The notes beneath the pieces are model-generated. The model was not told the origin of the DNA and did not search any database. It saw only the letters and a list, made by a program, of their open reading frames with translations. The position numbers and the translations under genes are program-made. From CAYMEK01 sp964389305 (GTDB lineage: Bacteria; Spirochaetota; Spirochaetia; SZUA-6; DRHE01): DNA of 64,000 nt. The stretch lies in contig CAYMEK010000005.1 in the NCBI GenBank assembly GCA_964389305.1, positions 1-64,000 on the forward strand, written 5' to 3'. Shown here in pieces: positions 1 to 8,677 of this stretch (positions within the stretch are counted from its first letter, which is position 1; each line of letters starts with the position of its first letter).

Positions 1-833
1 AACTCGCCCTTGGCCCAGTCACCCATGAACTGCATGCCCGCTTCGCCCTTGATCACCATGGCGGTGGCCAGGTTCCAGTCTCTTCCCGGGGCGCCCGGGT
101 CGGTGTACTGCTTCATCATCTTCAGTGTTTCCAGGCACTTGATCATCGTCGGGCTGTTTATGGCCGCGGGGTCCGCCTGCACCATGGTCTTCCTGTAGAA
201 ATCGGTGCCGCCTACCCCGGCCACGATGGTCTCAAATACGGTGGCCTCCTGCCAGGGCTGACCGCCCCAGGCTACCGGAATGAGCCCCGCCGCTTTGATC
301 TTCTTTGCCGCTGTCTCGAACTCGGCCCAGGTCTTGGGGATGCTCGCCCCTGCTTTCTCGAAAACACTCGGATTCACCCACATCCAGTTGATCCTGTGTA
401 CATTGACCGGAACCGCGACATAGTGGCCCTGGTACTTCATGATATCGGCGATAACCTTGGGGATCAGCTCATCCCACTTTTCAGCCTTGGCCACGTCGTC
501 GAGGTTGGTCAGGAATCCCTCGGCCGCCCAATCCTGGATCTGCGGCCCTTTCACCTGGGCTGCAGTGGGAGGATTTCCGGCGACCGCCCTGGACCGTAAA
601 ACGGTCATGGCCTGATCGCCGCCGCCACCGGCAACCGCGAAGTCCTTCCAGGTGAATCCCTCTTGTTCCAGCAGTTGCTTGAGCACGGCGACTGAGGCGG
701 CTTCACCGCCCGAAGTCCACCAGTGCAGAACCTCTACCTCTCCGCCTTTGGCTGCGCCTTCTTCGGCTTGCGGGCTGGCGAAAAGGAGGCCGGCACACAA
801 AACCATTGCAAGCAGCATTAACCCTTTTTTCAT
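1..833 (-). CDS. Sugar ABC transporter substrate-binding protein (C-terminus cut by window edge)
   Basis: The reading frame is open from the ATG at 833 to the left edge (277 codons). It starts MKKGLMLLAMVLCAG and continues LLFASPQAEEG, a signal peptide of the spirochaete type. The mature part has the hallmarks of a family-1 sugar-binding protein: VEVLHWWTSGGEA near residue 34, AVPVNVHRINWMWVNP, and a PKTWAEFETAAKKIKAAG segment. Its role would be capture of a carbohydrate in the periplasm for an ABC importer whose permeases presumably lie to the left. A GAGGAGGAG ribosome site sits just before the ATG. A sigma-54 promoter at 867-882 and the NtrC-type regulator next door suggest induction by that system. 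The sugar is unknown. Confidence 0.9.
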   Translation of the reverse strand, partial: MKKGLMLLAMVLCAGLLFASPQAEEGAAKGGEVEVLHWWTSGGEAASVAVLKQLLEQEGFTWKDFAVAGGGGDQAMTVLRSRAVAGNPPTAAQVKGPQIQDWAAEGFLTNLDDVAKAEKWDELIPKVIADIMKYQGHYVAVPVNVHRINWMWVNPSVFEKAGASIPKTWAEFETAAKKIKAAGLIPVAWGGQPWQEATVFETIVAGVGGTDFYRKTMVQADPAAINSPTMIKCLETLKMMKQYTDPGAPGRDWNLATAMVIKGEAGMQFMGDWAKGE

Positions 834-866
834 TATCTCCTCCTCTACTAGGGTTTTCTGATTTCT

Positions 867-882
867 AGCAATAACTGTGCCA
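867..882 (-). promoter_or_regulatory. Sigma-54 (-24/-12) promoter
   Basis: On the minus strand the sequence reads TGGCAC-AGTTA-TTGCT, an exact match to the sigma-54 consensus (TGGCAC, five bases, TTGCW). It lies 34 bases ahead of the sugar-binding protein ATG and in the gap directly downstream of a gene for a sigma-54 activator. A pair of inverted GTTGAT/ATCAAC hexamers at 928-933 and 959-964 could be part of the upstream activator site (inference). Confidence 0.85.
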
Positions 883-986
883 GGTACCTATTTATAATTC
901 TTTATATTGAAACTAAATAGATACACAGTTGATCGGAAGGTCGAGAAGGATGGTCTATATCAACCGTTTTTCACCGATTGGGCGGC

Positions 987-2324
987 TCATTTCAGCCACC
1001 TGGGTAATCCGTACTTTTTCATTCTGTAGCGCATCGTGCTGCGAGAGATACCCAGAGCGAGTGCTGCGGCAGAGACATTGCCTCTATGGGCAGTGAGTGC
1101 CTCCTCCAGCAGGCTCCTCTCCAGGGCCTCGAGCCTGCTGCCCTGCGCAGGCGGCTCGCTGCCGTCCGCTTGAAGCTCCAGCGGCAGGTCGCACAGCTCG
1201 ATCTGCCGGCCCTGGGACAGCACCACCGCCCTCTCGATGACGTTGCGCAGCTCCCGCACATTGCCCGGCCAGGTGTACTTGTTCAATGCCTGTTTGACGG
1301 CCCCTGAGAGCCCGGATATTCCTTTGCGCATTTCCCTGGCGAAATGGGCCAGAAAAAACTGAGCCAGCGGAATGACGTCCTCGCTCCTCTTGCATAGAGG
1401 AGGTATCGGAATGGTAATGGTATTGATGCGGTAGTACAGGTCTTTTCGAAACCTCCCTTCATCGACGAGGGGCTGGAGCTCCCGATTGGTAGTGCAGATA
1501 ATCCGGTTGTTGATCTTGATGGTCGTGTTGCTGCCCAGGGGCTCGAAGCGCTTCTCCTCCAGTACGCGCAGGAGCTTGGCCTGGACGCTCAGGGGAATGT
1601 CGGCGATCTCATCCAGGAAAAGCGTACCTCCCTCGGACAACCGGATTTTTCCTTTGAAGTCGGCGTCGGCGCCGGTAAAGGCTCCTCTCTGGTATCCGAA
1701 CAGCTCGCTCTCCAAAAGCGTTTCCGGGATCGTCGGGCAATTAATGGCGATAAAAGGCCGGGCATCATCACCGCCCAGATCATGAATCGTCTCGGCGATT
1801 AATCCCTTTCCGCAGCCGCTTTCCCCGGTGATCAACACCGGAGTCGCCACGGAGGCGACCTTGCTCACGGTATTCATGATCTGCTGCATGGATCTGCTTT
1901 TGAAAACGAGCTTCCCCTTCTGGATAATTCCCTTCAGATGCCTGTTCTCCTCGCTGAGGCTCTCCATTTGAAAGATCCTCTCGATCACGTGGCGGATGGC
2001 ATCCTTGTTGAAAGGTTTGGTAATGAAATCGGCCGCTCCCAGTTTCATCGCTTCCACGGCCGCCTCGATGGTCCCGTAGGCCGTGATAAGCACCAGCGGA
2101 GTATTGCGCTTACTTTCCTTGAGGTAGGTCAGCACACCCATCCCGTCGACGTTCGGCATCTTCAAGTCCGAAACAACCAGATCCACTACCTCTCCCCGTT
2201 CGATCCTGGCGATGGCCTCTTTCCCGTCGGAGGCGGTGCAAACCGAATAACCATGGTTCTCCAGCAATATCTTGAGAACGGCGCGCATGTTCGGCTCGTC
2301 ATCGACTATCAGGATTCTTCTCAT
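987..2324 (-). CDS. Sigma-54-dependent response regulator (NtrC family)
   Basis: The protein is 445 aa from ATG 2324, which has an AGGAG site and follows the kinase stop by 10 bases. Domain order: receiver (1-120, phosphoacceptor D53 in VVSDLKMP), AAA+ sigma-54 activator domain (about 139-365, Walker A GESGCGKG, intact GAFTGA loop, Walker B LFLDE), and a C-terminal Fis-type helix-turn-helix (RGNVSAAALALGISRSTMRY). The intact GAFTGA loop means it should contact sigma-54. The three-gene order binding protein, kinase, regulator implies it responds to a periplasmic ligand. The likely target is the sigma-54 promoter at 867-882 just downstream. Confidence 0.95.
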   Translation of the reverse strand: MRRILIVDDEPNMRAVLKILLENHGYSVCTASDGKEAIARIERGEVVDLVVSDLKMPNVDGMGVLTYLKESKRNTPLVLITAYGTIEAAVEAMKLGAADFITKPFNKDAIRHVIERIFQMESLSEENRHLKGIIQKGKLVFKSRSMQQIMNTVSKVASVATPVLITGESGCGKGLIAETIHDLGGDDARPFIAINCPTIPETLLESELFGYQRGAFTGADADFKGKIRLSEGGTLFLDEIADIPLSVQAKLLRVLEEKRFEPLGSNTTIKINNRIICTTNRELQPLVDEGRFRKDLYYRINTITIPIPPLCKRSEDVIPLAQFFLAHFAREMRKGISGLSGAVKQALNKYTWPGNVRELRNVIERAVVLSQGRQIELCDLPLELQADGSEPPAQGSRLEALERSLLEEALTAHRGNVSAAALALGISRSTMRYRMKKYGLPRWLK

Positions 2325-2334
2325 AGCCTGTCTC

Positions 2335-4413
2335 CTACAAGGTAATACGAAACAACGAACCCTTCCCCGGCTCCGAGAAGACGTCGATCGTGCCGTTGTG
2401 CTGCTCGATGATCCGGTGGCCAATGGAAAGTCCCAGGCCGGTTCCGGTGGACTTGGTGGTGAAAAAGGGATTAAAGATCTGCTTGCGGGTTGCTTCGTTG
2501 AAACCGCAACCCCAATCCTGGATATCGATCTGCATATGCCCCTGTTTCAACACTGCGCTTATCTTGACCTTTCCGTCGGCGGGAGAAGCCTGGATGGCGT
2601 TGAGGAGGAGGTTGGAAACGACCTGTTCGATCAGGCTCTTATCCATCAGGTAATCGGGAACGTTCTCCAGGTTGAGCGTCTCGATCTCCAGGTCGGGATA
2701 CTTGTCCAGGGGCAGGCTCGCCATAGAATAGCGCACTACTTCCCGGATCGAGCAGAGGGTTTTCTGGATCTCTCTCGGCCTGGCGAAATCCAGGAGATTG
2801 CGGATTACCAGGTTGAGGGTGTCGATCTCACTGATCATCATGTGGGTGATGCGCCTGTAGTTGGTATCGTTGACCGCGACCTGGAAGTCATCCCTCAGCA
2901 TCTCGGCCGACACTTTCATGACGCCCAGCGGATTGCGTATCTGATGGGCAACCCCGGCGGCCATTTCCCCCAGCGCCGCCAGGCGGGAAGAAATGGAGAG
3001 CTTTTCTTCCAGCTGCTTTACCCTGGTGATGTCTTCGAAGATGGCGATCATCCCGATTTTCTCGCCGTCCTTGGACAGGAGGGGGGATGTGCTCAGGCTC
3101 AATATCTTGTCCCGCCCGTCACGGCCGATAACCACCTCCCTGCTGCTGCCGTGGGAGTCGTCGTTCAGGCTTTCCCCGATCGACTGGAACAGGGCGCGGG
3201 GCAAAGCCTCGGAGGTGATCTTCGTCCCTTTAAGGGTATCCGAGTCCAGCGCGAGGATCCTGGCGGCTGCCGGATTAAACGTGGTTATCGTATTCTGCAG
3301 ATTGATGGTGATGATGCCGGTTCGTACATTATCCAATATCAACGTATTATACAGGGAAAGCTGTAAAAGCTCCCGCTCCCGGTTGATCAGGTTGACCCGC
3401 ATCGTGTTGAATGCCTTGGCCAGGTCGCCGAACTCGTCCTTGGCCGGAACCTGGAAATGATAGTGAAGATCGCCTTCGGAGATCTTGGAAACTCCCTTCA
3501 GCAGATGCTGGAAGGGCCTGTTGAAGGTGACGCGATAGAAGATGATTCCTATGAGCAGGGCCACTGACAGGATCAGAAAGGTTGAGATGAGCGATATCAA
3601 GTTATAGCGGGTGATGAGCCGCCGGTATTCGGTCGTGTCGAGCAGGCAGAAAACCTTTCCCCCCGGCTCGTGAAAGCCGGCCATGGAAATCGAGCCGACC
3701 ACAAAAGCGTCGATTTTCGTCATTTCATTCGGGGCAATCCGTTCCTCCGCGGCCGCGATGATCTTGTCTGTCGTTTGCCGGCTCAGATCACCGGCTGTTA
3801 CAGCTCGGTTCTCAAACAGGAGAATGATCTTGGAATGAGTGATCGTCTCCAGCTTCTGCACGAAGCTCTGGTCCAGGCTCCTGCTCAAGCTCAAGACACC
3901 GAGGATCTTGTCTTCCCTCTGGATCGGCGCAAGCACGTTCAGCTTTATGTCCCGTACTCCCGTAGTGACAAAAAAAGTCTTCACTCCCTGAAAGGCAAGC
4001 CCCAGCTGCTCTTCCAGAGCCGGGCTCGGCGCCACCAGAACATCCCCCACCGAGGTAAAAGGAGAGTTGGATTCCAGGTAGACGCCGAGAGAACCCATCT
4101 GCAGCGAGGAGCGGTACACAGACAACTCCCGCTTGAGCAGGTTTTTCAGCCCGAAATCGGTATAGTCGATCACCTTGGCCTGCCCGGCCAGCAAGTTGGC
4201 GTTGATCATCTGGTCGTCCAGGACTTCCTGTAGATAGCCCCCGATGCCCGAGACGGTTCGATTCATCTGAGTTCTGAAGGAGTCGTTTTGAGTGCGGGAA
4301 ATAATGAGGGTCAGGGCGATCAGAGTGACGATCCCCTGGAGAAGCACCAGAATGACGAAAGACAGGGCGACTTTGCTCGATATCTTGAGCCTTATCTTTT
4401 TAAACCACAGCAT
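2335..4413 (-). CDS. Membrane sensor histidine kinase (HAMP-PAS-HisKA)
   Basis: 692 aa. A first membrane helix (about 14-38) and a second (about 271-294) bracket a roughly 230-residue periplasmic sensor region. HAMP follows (about 295-345), then PAS (about 355-460), HisKA with phospho-His H490 in AGVAHQIRNPLG, and an HATPase domain with NLLLNAIQASP and DWGCGF motifs and a GTGLGLSIGH lid. It should autophosphorylate and pass phosphate to the NtrC-type regulator 10 bases downstream. The upstream gene, 21 bases away, encodes a periplasmic binding protein that could load the sensor domain, as known for some spirochaete and Firmicute sugar-sensing kinases (inference). Confidence 0.95.
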   Translation of the reverse strand: MLWFKKIRLKISSKVALSFVILVLLQGIVTLIALTLIISRTQNDSFRTQMNRTVSGIGGYLQEVLDDQMINANLLAGQAKVIDYTDFGLKNLLKRELSVYRSSLQMGSLGVYLESNSPFTSVGDVLVAPSPALEEQLGLAFQGVKTFFVTTGVRDIKLNVLAPIQREDKILGVLSLSRSLDQSFVQKLETITHSKIILLFENRAVTAGDLSRQTTDKIIAAAEERIAPNEMTKIDAFVVGSISMAGFHEPGGKVFCLLDTTEYRRLITRYNLISLISTFLILSVALLIGIIFYRVTFNRPFQHLLKGVSKISEGDLHYHFQVPAKDEFGDLAKAFNTMRVNLINRERELLQLSLYNTLILDNVRTGIITINLQNTITTFNPAAARILALDSDTLKGTKITSEALPRALFQSIGESLNDDSHGSSREVVIGRDGRDKILSLSTSPLLSKDGEKIGMIAIFEDITRVKQLEEKLSISSRLAALGEMAAGVAHQIRNPLGVMKVSAEMLRDDFQVAVNDTNYRRITHMMISEIDTLNLVIRNLLDFARPREIQKTLCSIREVVRYSMASLPLDKYPDLEIETLNLENVPDYLMDKSLIEQVVSNLLLNAIQASPADGKVKISAVLKQGHMQIDIQDWGCGFNEATRKQIFNPFFTTKSTGTGLGLSIGHRIIEQHNGTIDVFSEPGKGSLFRITL

Positions 4414-4434
4414 TCTCGATCCACCATGGACATT

Positions 4435-5670
4435 CTATTGCAGAAGGCGATCGATGTCTCGCTGGGCGTTCTCCATCGCCTCATCCGGTTCGACGTTTCC
4501 CAGCAGGGCTTCATAGATCCAATGCTGCAAGCGCGCGCTGATCTCGCGGTACTGAGGATGTATGGGACGATTGTGGACACCGATTATCTGCCGCTTCTTC
4601 AGCTCAATATCCGGATCTTCCCGTAATGTATTCTCTTCCGTCCAGACCTGCTTCCAAACCGACATTTCCTCCAGATGCTTTCTCTGGAACTCCGGAGAGG
4701 AAAGATAGCGGATAAACTGCCAGGCCTTGTCCTTGTGCACACTGTTGCGGGTTACCGAGAGTCCCTGGAACCCGCTGATGGTGCTGGTAGCCTCACCGCT
4801 TGCGGCAATCGCCCGGCTCGAAGGAATCAGACTGGCCTTGCCGGTCTCGCGGATCGGCAAGTCGGACTCCTTGATCAGACCGGTCAAAAATGTCCAGTTG
4901 GTCGTAAACAAACAATCTCCCCAAATGAATACCTCCGCTGTGAAGACCTCTTCGCTCTGAAGAGAGTAGGGGTTCAGCAGCCCTTCATCCAGCAGCCCGA
5001 CCAGGAACTTTAAGGCCCTCCTGCTCGCCGGCGTTGTCAAATCGATCTTCCCGGTCTCGTCCACCAGATCTCCTCCGAAGGCGCCGACCAGCCATACGTA
5101 CTCGCAGACCAAGGCCTCCTGCTTGCGCAGGGAATCGAACATCGGGTACTCGATCAGACCCATCTCTTTTGCCTGGGAAGCGATTTCGACGAGCTCTTCC
5201 AGGGTGGCCGGAGGACGGATGAACCCGGCTCGATGCAGCAGCTCCATGTTCGTGTAGAAAAGCTGAAAGTTGGCCAGAAACGGTACGGCCCAGAGGCGGC
5301 CGGCATAGCTGAAAGCCGAATAAATTTCCGGAATAATCCCCTGCTCGACCGCTTCCACCAGATGCGGGGGAATCGGGTCGATAATCGCTGCCTCGGCAAA
5401 ATCGGCGGTCCAGATCAGATCGACCAATATGACATCGTAGTCGGCCGCCGGCTTGTTCGACGACTCGATGATCAGATTGTACTGATCTTCGTATTCCACA
5501 AACGACAAATTTACCACGATGCCTGTTTGTTCCTCGAAAGATTTCGCCCGCTGCACAATGTCGGAAGGCTGATACCCTGCCTGAGCCATGTAGAGCATGT
5601 TCAGCTGTTGACCCCAAAGAGGGATAGCGAAGAGGATGAAGGCTACGATTATGACGATTTTGGGCTTCAA
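4435..5670 (-). CDS. Periplasmic solute-binding protein, probable co-sensor for the adjacent two-component system
   Basis: 411 aa with a signal peptide (MKPKIVIIVAFILFAIPLWG, cleavage near WGQQ) and a family-1 extracellular solute-binding fold: VILVDLIWTADFAEAAIIDPIP, AVPFLANFQLFYTN, and a C-terminal DKAWQFIRYLSSPE helix. The start is a TTG. The frame has a stop just upstream and no other usable start, and no Shine-Dalgarno is visible. No transporter permease genes accompany it. Instead it heads the operon with the sensor kinase and sigma-54 regulator, so a ligand-presenting role in signalling is likelier than transport. The ligand is unknown, probably a carbohydrate. Confidence 0.88.
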   Translation of the reverse strand: MKPKIVIIVAFILFAIPLWGQQLNMLYMAQAGYQPSDIVQRAKSFEEQTGIVVNLSFVEYEDQYNLIIESSNKPAADYDVILVDLIWTADFAEAAIIDPIPPHLVEAVEQGIIPEIYSAFSYAGRLWAVPFLANFQLFYTNMELLHRAGFIRPPATLEELVEIASQAKEMGLIEYPMFDSLRKQEALVCEYVWLVGAFGGDLVDETGKIDLTTPASRRALKFLVGLLDEGLLNPYSLQSEEVFTAEVFIWGDCLFTTNWTFLTGLIKESDLPIRETGKASLIPSSRAIAASGEATSTISGFQGLSVTRNSVHKDKAWQFIRYLSSPEFQRKHLEEMSVWKQVWTEENTLREDPDIELKKRQIIGVHNRPIHPQYREISARLQHWIYEALLGNVEPDEAMENAQRDIDRLLQ

Positions 5671-5681
5671 CGGTATAAAAC

Positions 5682-5710
5682 AGGTTAATTCACAGCACGG
5701 CTACTGTCAA
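5682..5710 (-). promoter_or_regulatory. Candidate sigma-70 promoter of the binding protein-kinase-regulator operon
   Basis: Minus-strand TTGACA (5705-5710), 17-base spacer, TAACCT (5682-5687). The -35 is perfect and the -10 is weak. Transcription would begin about 5-6 bases ahead of the TTG start, giving a nearly leaderless message. Confidence 0.5.
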
Positions 5711-5823
5711 TCGGCGTCCTCACCGGGAGCGGGCCCCTTCGATACGGACTCGAGCTTCCGCACCTCCCGCTGCAGCATTTGTCGAAACTCCCTGTCACCT
5801 TTTTCACGTCCTGCTCTCTTATA

Positions 5824-5829
5824 TATAAT
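5824..5829 (+). promoter_or_regulatory. -10 box (TATAAT) directly ahead of the ECF-ankyrin gene
   Basis: A perfect TATAAT ends eight bases before the ATG at 5838, so transcription would start at or next to the start codon. No clear Shine-Dalgarno is present (only AGG in ACAGGCC). The -35 region (TTTTCA) is poor. Leaderless initiation is an inference. Confidence 0.45.
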
Positions 5830-5837
5830 AACAGGCC

Positions 5838-6734
5838 ATGAACGACACCCGGGAACTGGTAGCCAGGGCCATCGAGGAGAAACGCGAAGGCTTTCTGACC
5901 AAGCCGGCCTTCGGTGAGCTGGTAAGAGAATACCAGGATATGGTATTCGGGTTCGTCTATGCAATCGTCCGGGACCATTTCCTGGCCCAGGATGTAACCC
6001 AGGAGGCATTCATCATCGCCTACAATAAATTGGAGACCCTGATCCACTTGGAGGCGTTTCCCAGCTGGCTGAGGCGGATAGCCGGGAGGGAGAGCAGCAG
6101 GGCCTTGAGGAAACGCGGGGGCTTGTACCTGCCGCCCGAGGTCATGGAGAGCCGGGCTTCGGAATACAGGCCGCCCGAGGCGCTGTACGAAAAAAAAGAG
6201 GCGCAGGATGAGATCAGGGCGGCCGTCGGCAGGCTTGCGGAGGGGCAGCGCATTCCCGTCATCCTGTACTATATCGACGGATACTCTCAATCCGACATAG
6301 CCGATTTTTTGGAACTGAAGGTGAACACCGTGAAAAAGAGAATCCAGAGGGGCAGAGACAACGTGCGGAAGGACATCATGGGCATGGTCAAGAACGATCT
6401 CCGGAATATTCGTCCCTCCAGGGACGGCAGGCTCGTCAACACGATCAATCTGTATACGACCTTTGATTCTGCAGCGAAAACCGGACAGCTCGATCTTTTA
6501 GAGCAGATGCTGGTGGACGGAGTGGAAATCGACTCCGAGGACAGCAAGGGACGAACCCTGCTGCATTGGGCCGTGGAGGCTAACCATGTGGAGGCAGTGA
6601 GGATTCTGTTGAAATACGGGGCAGACAGGAACAAGACGGACAGCTCCCGCAAGTCTCCCTACCAGCTCGCCCGAGAGGCCGGAAACACGGCAATACTGCG
6701 TCTCTTCGACTCGGAAAAAGGCGGCAGCCCATGA
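5838..6734 (+). CDS. ECF-like RNA polymerase sigma factor with C-terminal ankyrin repeats
   Basis: 298 aa. Region 2 spans about 24-92 (FGELVREYQDMVFGFVYAIV, DVTQEAFIIAYNKL), region 4 about 120-180 (GYSQSDIADFLELKVNTVKKRIQRGR), and the remaining ~90 residues (205-292) are ankyrin repeats (KGRTLLHWAVEANHVEAVRILLKYGAD). ECF factors are normally about 170-200 aa. The ankyrin tail is an unusual extension that may bind a protein partner or act as a built-in regulator (inference). No anti-sigma gene is adjacent. Its stop overlaps the ATG of the MutS-like gene (ATGA), so the two are translationally coupled. Confidence 0.9.
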   Translation: MNDTRELVARAIEEKREGFLTKPAFGELVREYQDMVFGFVYAIVRDHFLAQDVTQEAFIIAYNKLETLIHLEAFPSWLRRIAGRESSRALRKRGGLYLPPEVMESRASEYRPPEALYEKKEAQDEIRAAVGRLAEGQRIPVILYYIDGYSQSDIADFLELKVNTVKKRIQRGRDNVRKDIMGMVKNDLRNIRPSRDGRLVNTINLYTTFDSAAKTGQLDLLEQMLVDGVEIDSEDSKGRTLLHWAVEANHVEAVRILLKYGADRNKTDSSRKSPYQLAREAGNTAILRLFDSEKGGSP

Positions 6735-8431
6735 CAGACAAGCAGATGCCCGTAGACCTGTCCTTCAGCCTGCTCTGGCCCAGTGGGAAAAAGACGGGCA
6801 CGGTGAAGATTCGCAAACAAAGCGCGGTGGATCTCGACATCCACAAGCTCGTGGATTTTATGGCTTTCGACGCCAAGCACAAGGAATCCCTCGGCAATAC
6901 TCTCAATTCCCTCTGTCTCGATGCGGATACGATCAACTATCGCTTCGATATACTGGACGATCTGATAAGGTATCCGGTATTGGTGGACTGCCTTCGAGCC
7001 TTGATTCCCGTATTGAATAATCTCAGGTATTACCAGATGTTTTTGTCCATGGAGTGGAAAACGGCGCTCCAGGAAGCTATCTGGCGCTTGCGCGAGCTGG
7101 AGCATTATGTCGAATGCATCGAGAAATTGAGCAGCGCCTTCGAGGGAATCCGGAGCCGGCTTTGCTCTCAGGGTTTGACAAGACTCTGCGCCCTGGTGCA
7201 AGAGGTCCAAAGCAGTTCCGCCTTCCAGAACCTTAGGCGTACCTTACCGGATCTATTATCAAAAATTAGGAATCTGAAAAGCATCACGATCGGCGTCAAT
7301 CTCGACGCCGGGCTGATGCCCTGCGAAGCCACCTTGATTTCCATAAACGAGGACAAGTACAAGGACAGCTCGCTGTTCACCTCTCTTTTTGGAGACGATA
7401 CCTGGCGGGGTATCGCTTCCCTTCATCGGGCCCCGGAGGGTTCGGAACATGGGAGTCCGCTCATGGTCCCGCTGTTCAAAGACATTTCCAGAATCATGGA
7501 CAAGATAACCCAACCGCTCGTCAAGGCATTGAAGGAGTTTGTGAGCATCAACAGCCGGTTATTTATCCAGCTGCAGGATGATTTCCTGTTCTATCTGGGC
7601 GCCGCCAAACTGATGGACTGCCTGCAGCGCTGCGGTTTGCCGGTGGCCAAACCGAAGGTATTGGAGATGGAGCGCCGGCAGCTCGATGTTCGAGATCTGT
7701 ACAACATCGATCTGGTTCTCCATCTTTCGAGCCAGCATGAGAAGGAGCCGGCTGCGGTAGGGGGAATGATCGTCAAGAACGACTTCTCCCAGGGTGAGGA
7801 TGGGCGGATCATCGTCCTGACCGGGCCGAATCGAGGCGGAAAAACCACCTTCCTGCAAGCGGTGGGCCTGGCTCAGGCCATGATGCAGGTCGGATTGTTC
7901 GTTCCGGCCCGGGAAGCAGCCATGAGCATCTGTGACGATATCTTCACCCACTACCCCGCCCTGGAAAGACTGGACAGCGGTACGGGACGCTTCGGTGAGG
8001 AGGCCGGGCGGATCAGCGCGATGTTCGACTCGGCGACCCGCCACAGCCTGATTCTGTTGAACGAATCTCTGTCCAGTACCAGCTGGAGCGAGAGCCTGTA
8101 TCTGGCCCAGGATATCCTCAGGGTTCTGCGGATGCTGGGAACCCGGGCCCTTTACGCCACCCACCTCCACGGACTGGCCGCTTCCGCCGAGCAGGTGAAT
8201 CGAGACACCCACGGGGAGAGCCGGTTGTTGAGCATGGCAGCCCAGATTGAACATCTGTCGTCCGCAAACAGTGAAGATGAAGAACCACCCATCAAACCGA
8301 CTTTCAAGATCGTTCCCGGTCCTCCGGATGGAAAGAGTTACGCCGTCGAGCTGGCCTCTCGCTTCGGCATCAGCAAGAAGAAATTGATATCGAGATTGCA
8401 GCAGCGGGGGGAGCTGGAAGCATCGCCCTGA
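6731..8431 (+). CDS. MutS-family ATPase lacking the mismatch-recognition domains
   Basis: 566 aa, much shorter than MutS (about 850). Only a lever/core region (about 40-340) and the ATPase domain are present. Walker A is GPNRGGKTT (365-373). The Walker B position reads LILLNESLSST, with Asn444 where classical MutS has Asp, followed by Glu445. DNA mismatch recognition (domain I Phe-X-Glu) is absent, so a role in replication repair is doubtful. This group of short MutS homologues has no settled function. It is coupled to the ECF-ankyrin gene, which suggests a shared stress-linked role. A strong bidirectional terminator follows. Confidence 0.85.
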   Translation: MTDKQMPVDLSFSLLWPSGKKTGTVKIRKQSAVDLDIHKLVDFMAFDAKHKESLGNTLNSLCLDADTINYRFDILDDLIRYPVLVDCLRALIPVLNNLRYYQMFLSMEWKTALQEAIWRLRELEHYVECIEKLSSAFEGIRSRLCSQGLTRLCALVQEVQSSSAFQNLRRTLPDLLSKIRNLKSITIGVNLDAGLMPCEATLISINEDKYKDSSLFTSLFGDDTWRGIASLHRAPEGSEHGSPLMVPLFKDISRIMDKITQPLVKALKEFVSINSRLFIQLQDDFLFYLGAAKLMDCLQRCGLPVAKPKVLEMERRQLDVRDLYNIDLVLHLSSQHEKEPAAVGGMIVKNDFSQGEDGRIIVLTGPNRGGKTTFLQAVGLAQAMMQVGLFVPAREAAMSICDDIFTHYPALERLDSGTGRFGEEAGRISAMFDSATRHSLILLNESLSSTSWSESLYLAQDILRVLRMLGTRALYATHLHGLAASAEQVNRDTHGESRLLSMAAQIEHLSSANSEDEEPPIKPTFKIVPGPPDGKSYAVELASRFGISKKKLISRLQQRGELEASP

Positions 8432-8516
8432 ATCGCGGTACGCATCCACCTGAGGGGGAAGGAGGACTTGTTGAGGTGAAGAACCTGGCAGGCGTTTGGG
8501 AAGGGGCTGCACGGTG

Positions 8517-8550
8517 AAAAAAAGCTGCCCCTGTCCGGGGCAGCTTTTTT
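8517..8550. terminator. Bidirectional rho-independent terminator
   Basis: Stem AGCTGCCCC (8523-8531) and GGGGCAGCT (8537-8545) with a five-base loop TGTCC, flanked by A-run on the left and T-run on the right. It serves the MutS-like gene on plus and the RRM gene on minus. Confidence 0.92.
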
Positions 8551-8677
8551 AGCCTGTCGATCGGGGCCGGGCGCGGCCAGGAGAGGTAACCGACCTAACC
8601 TTCTCACTCGCTCGAGGGGTGCCTTACAGCAGCCCGGCCGCCGAATGCGCCGTTACCGGTTGTGGCTACCTTCGAGA

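Noticed and set aside
2272..3366. 364-codon plus-strand open frame opposite the histidine kinase
   Set aside because: It is the mirror of the kinase codons, shows no domain or start signals, and overlaps two well-supported minus genes.
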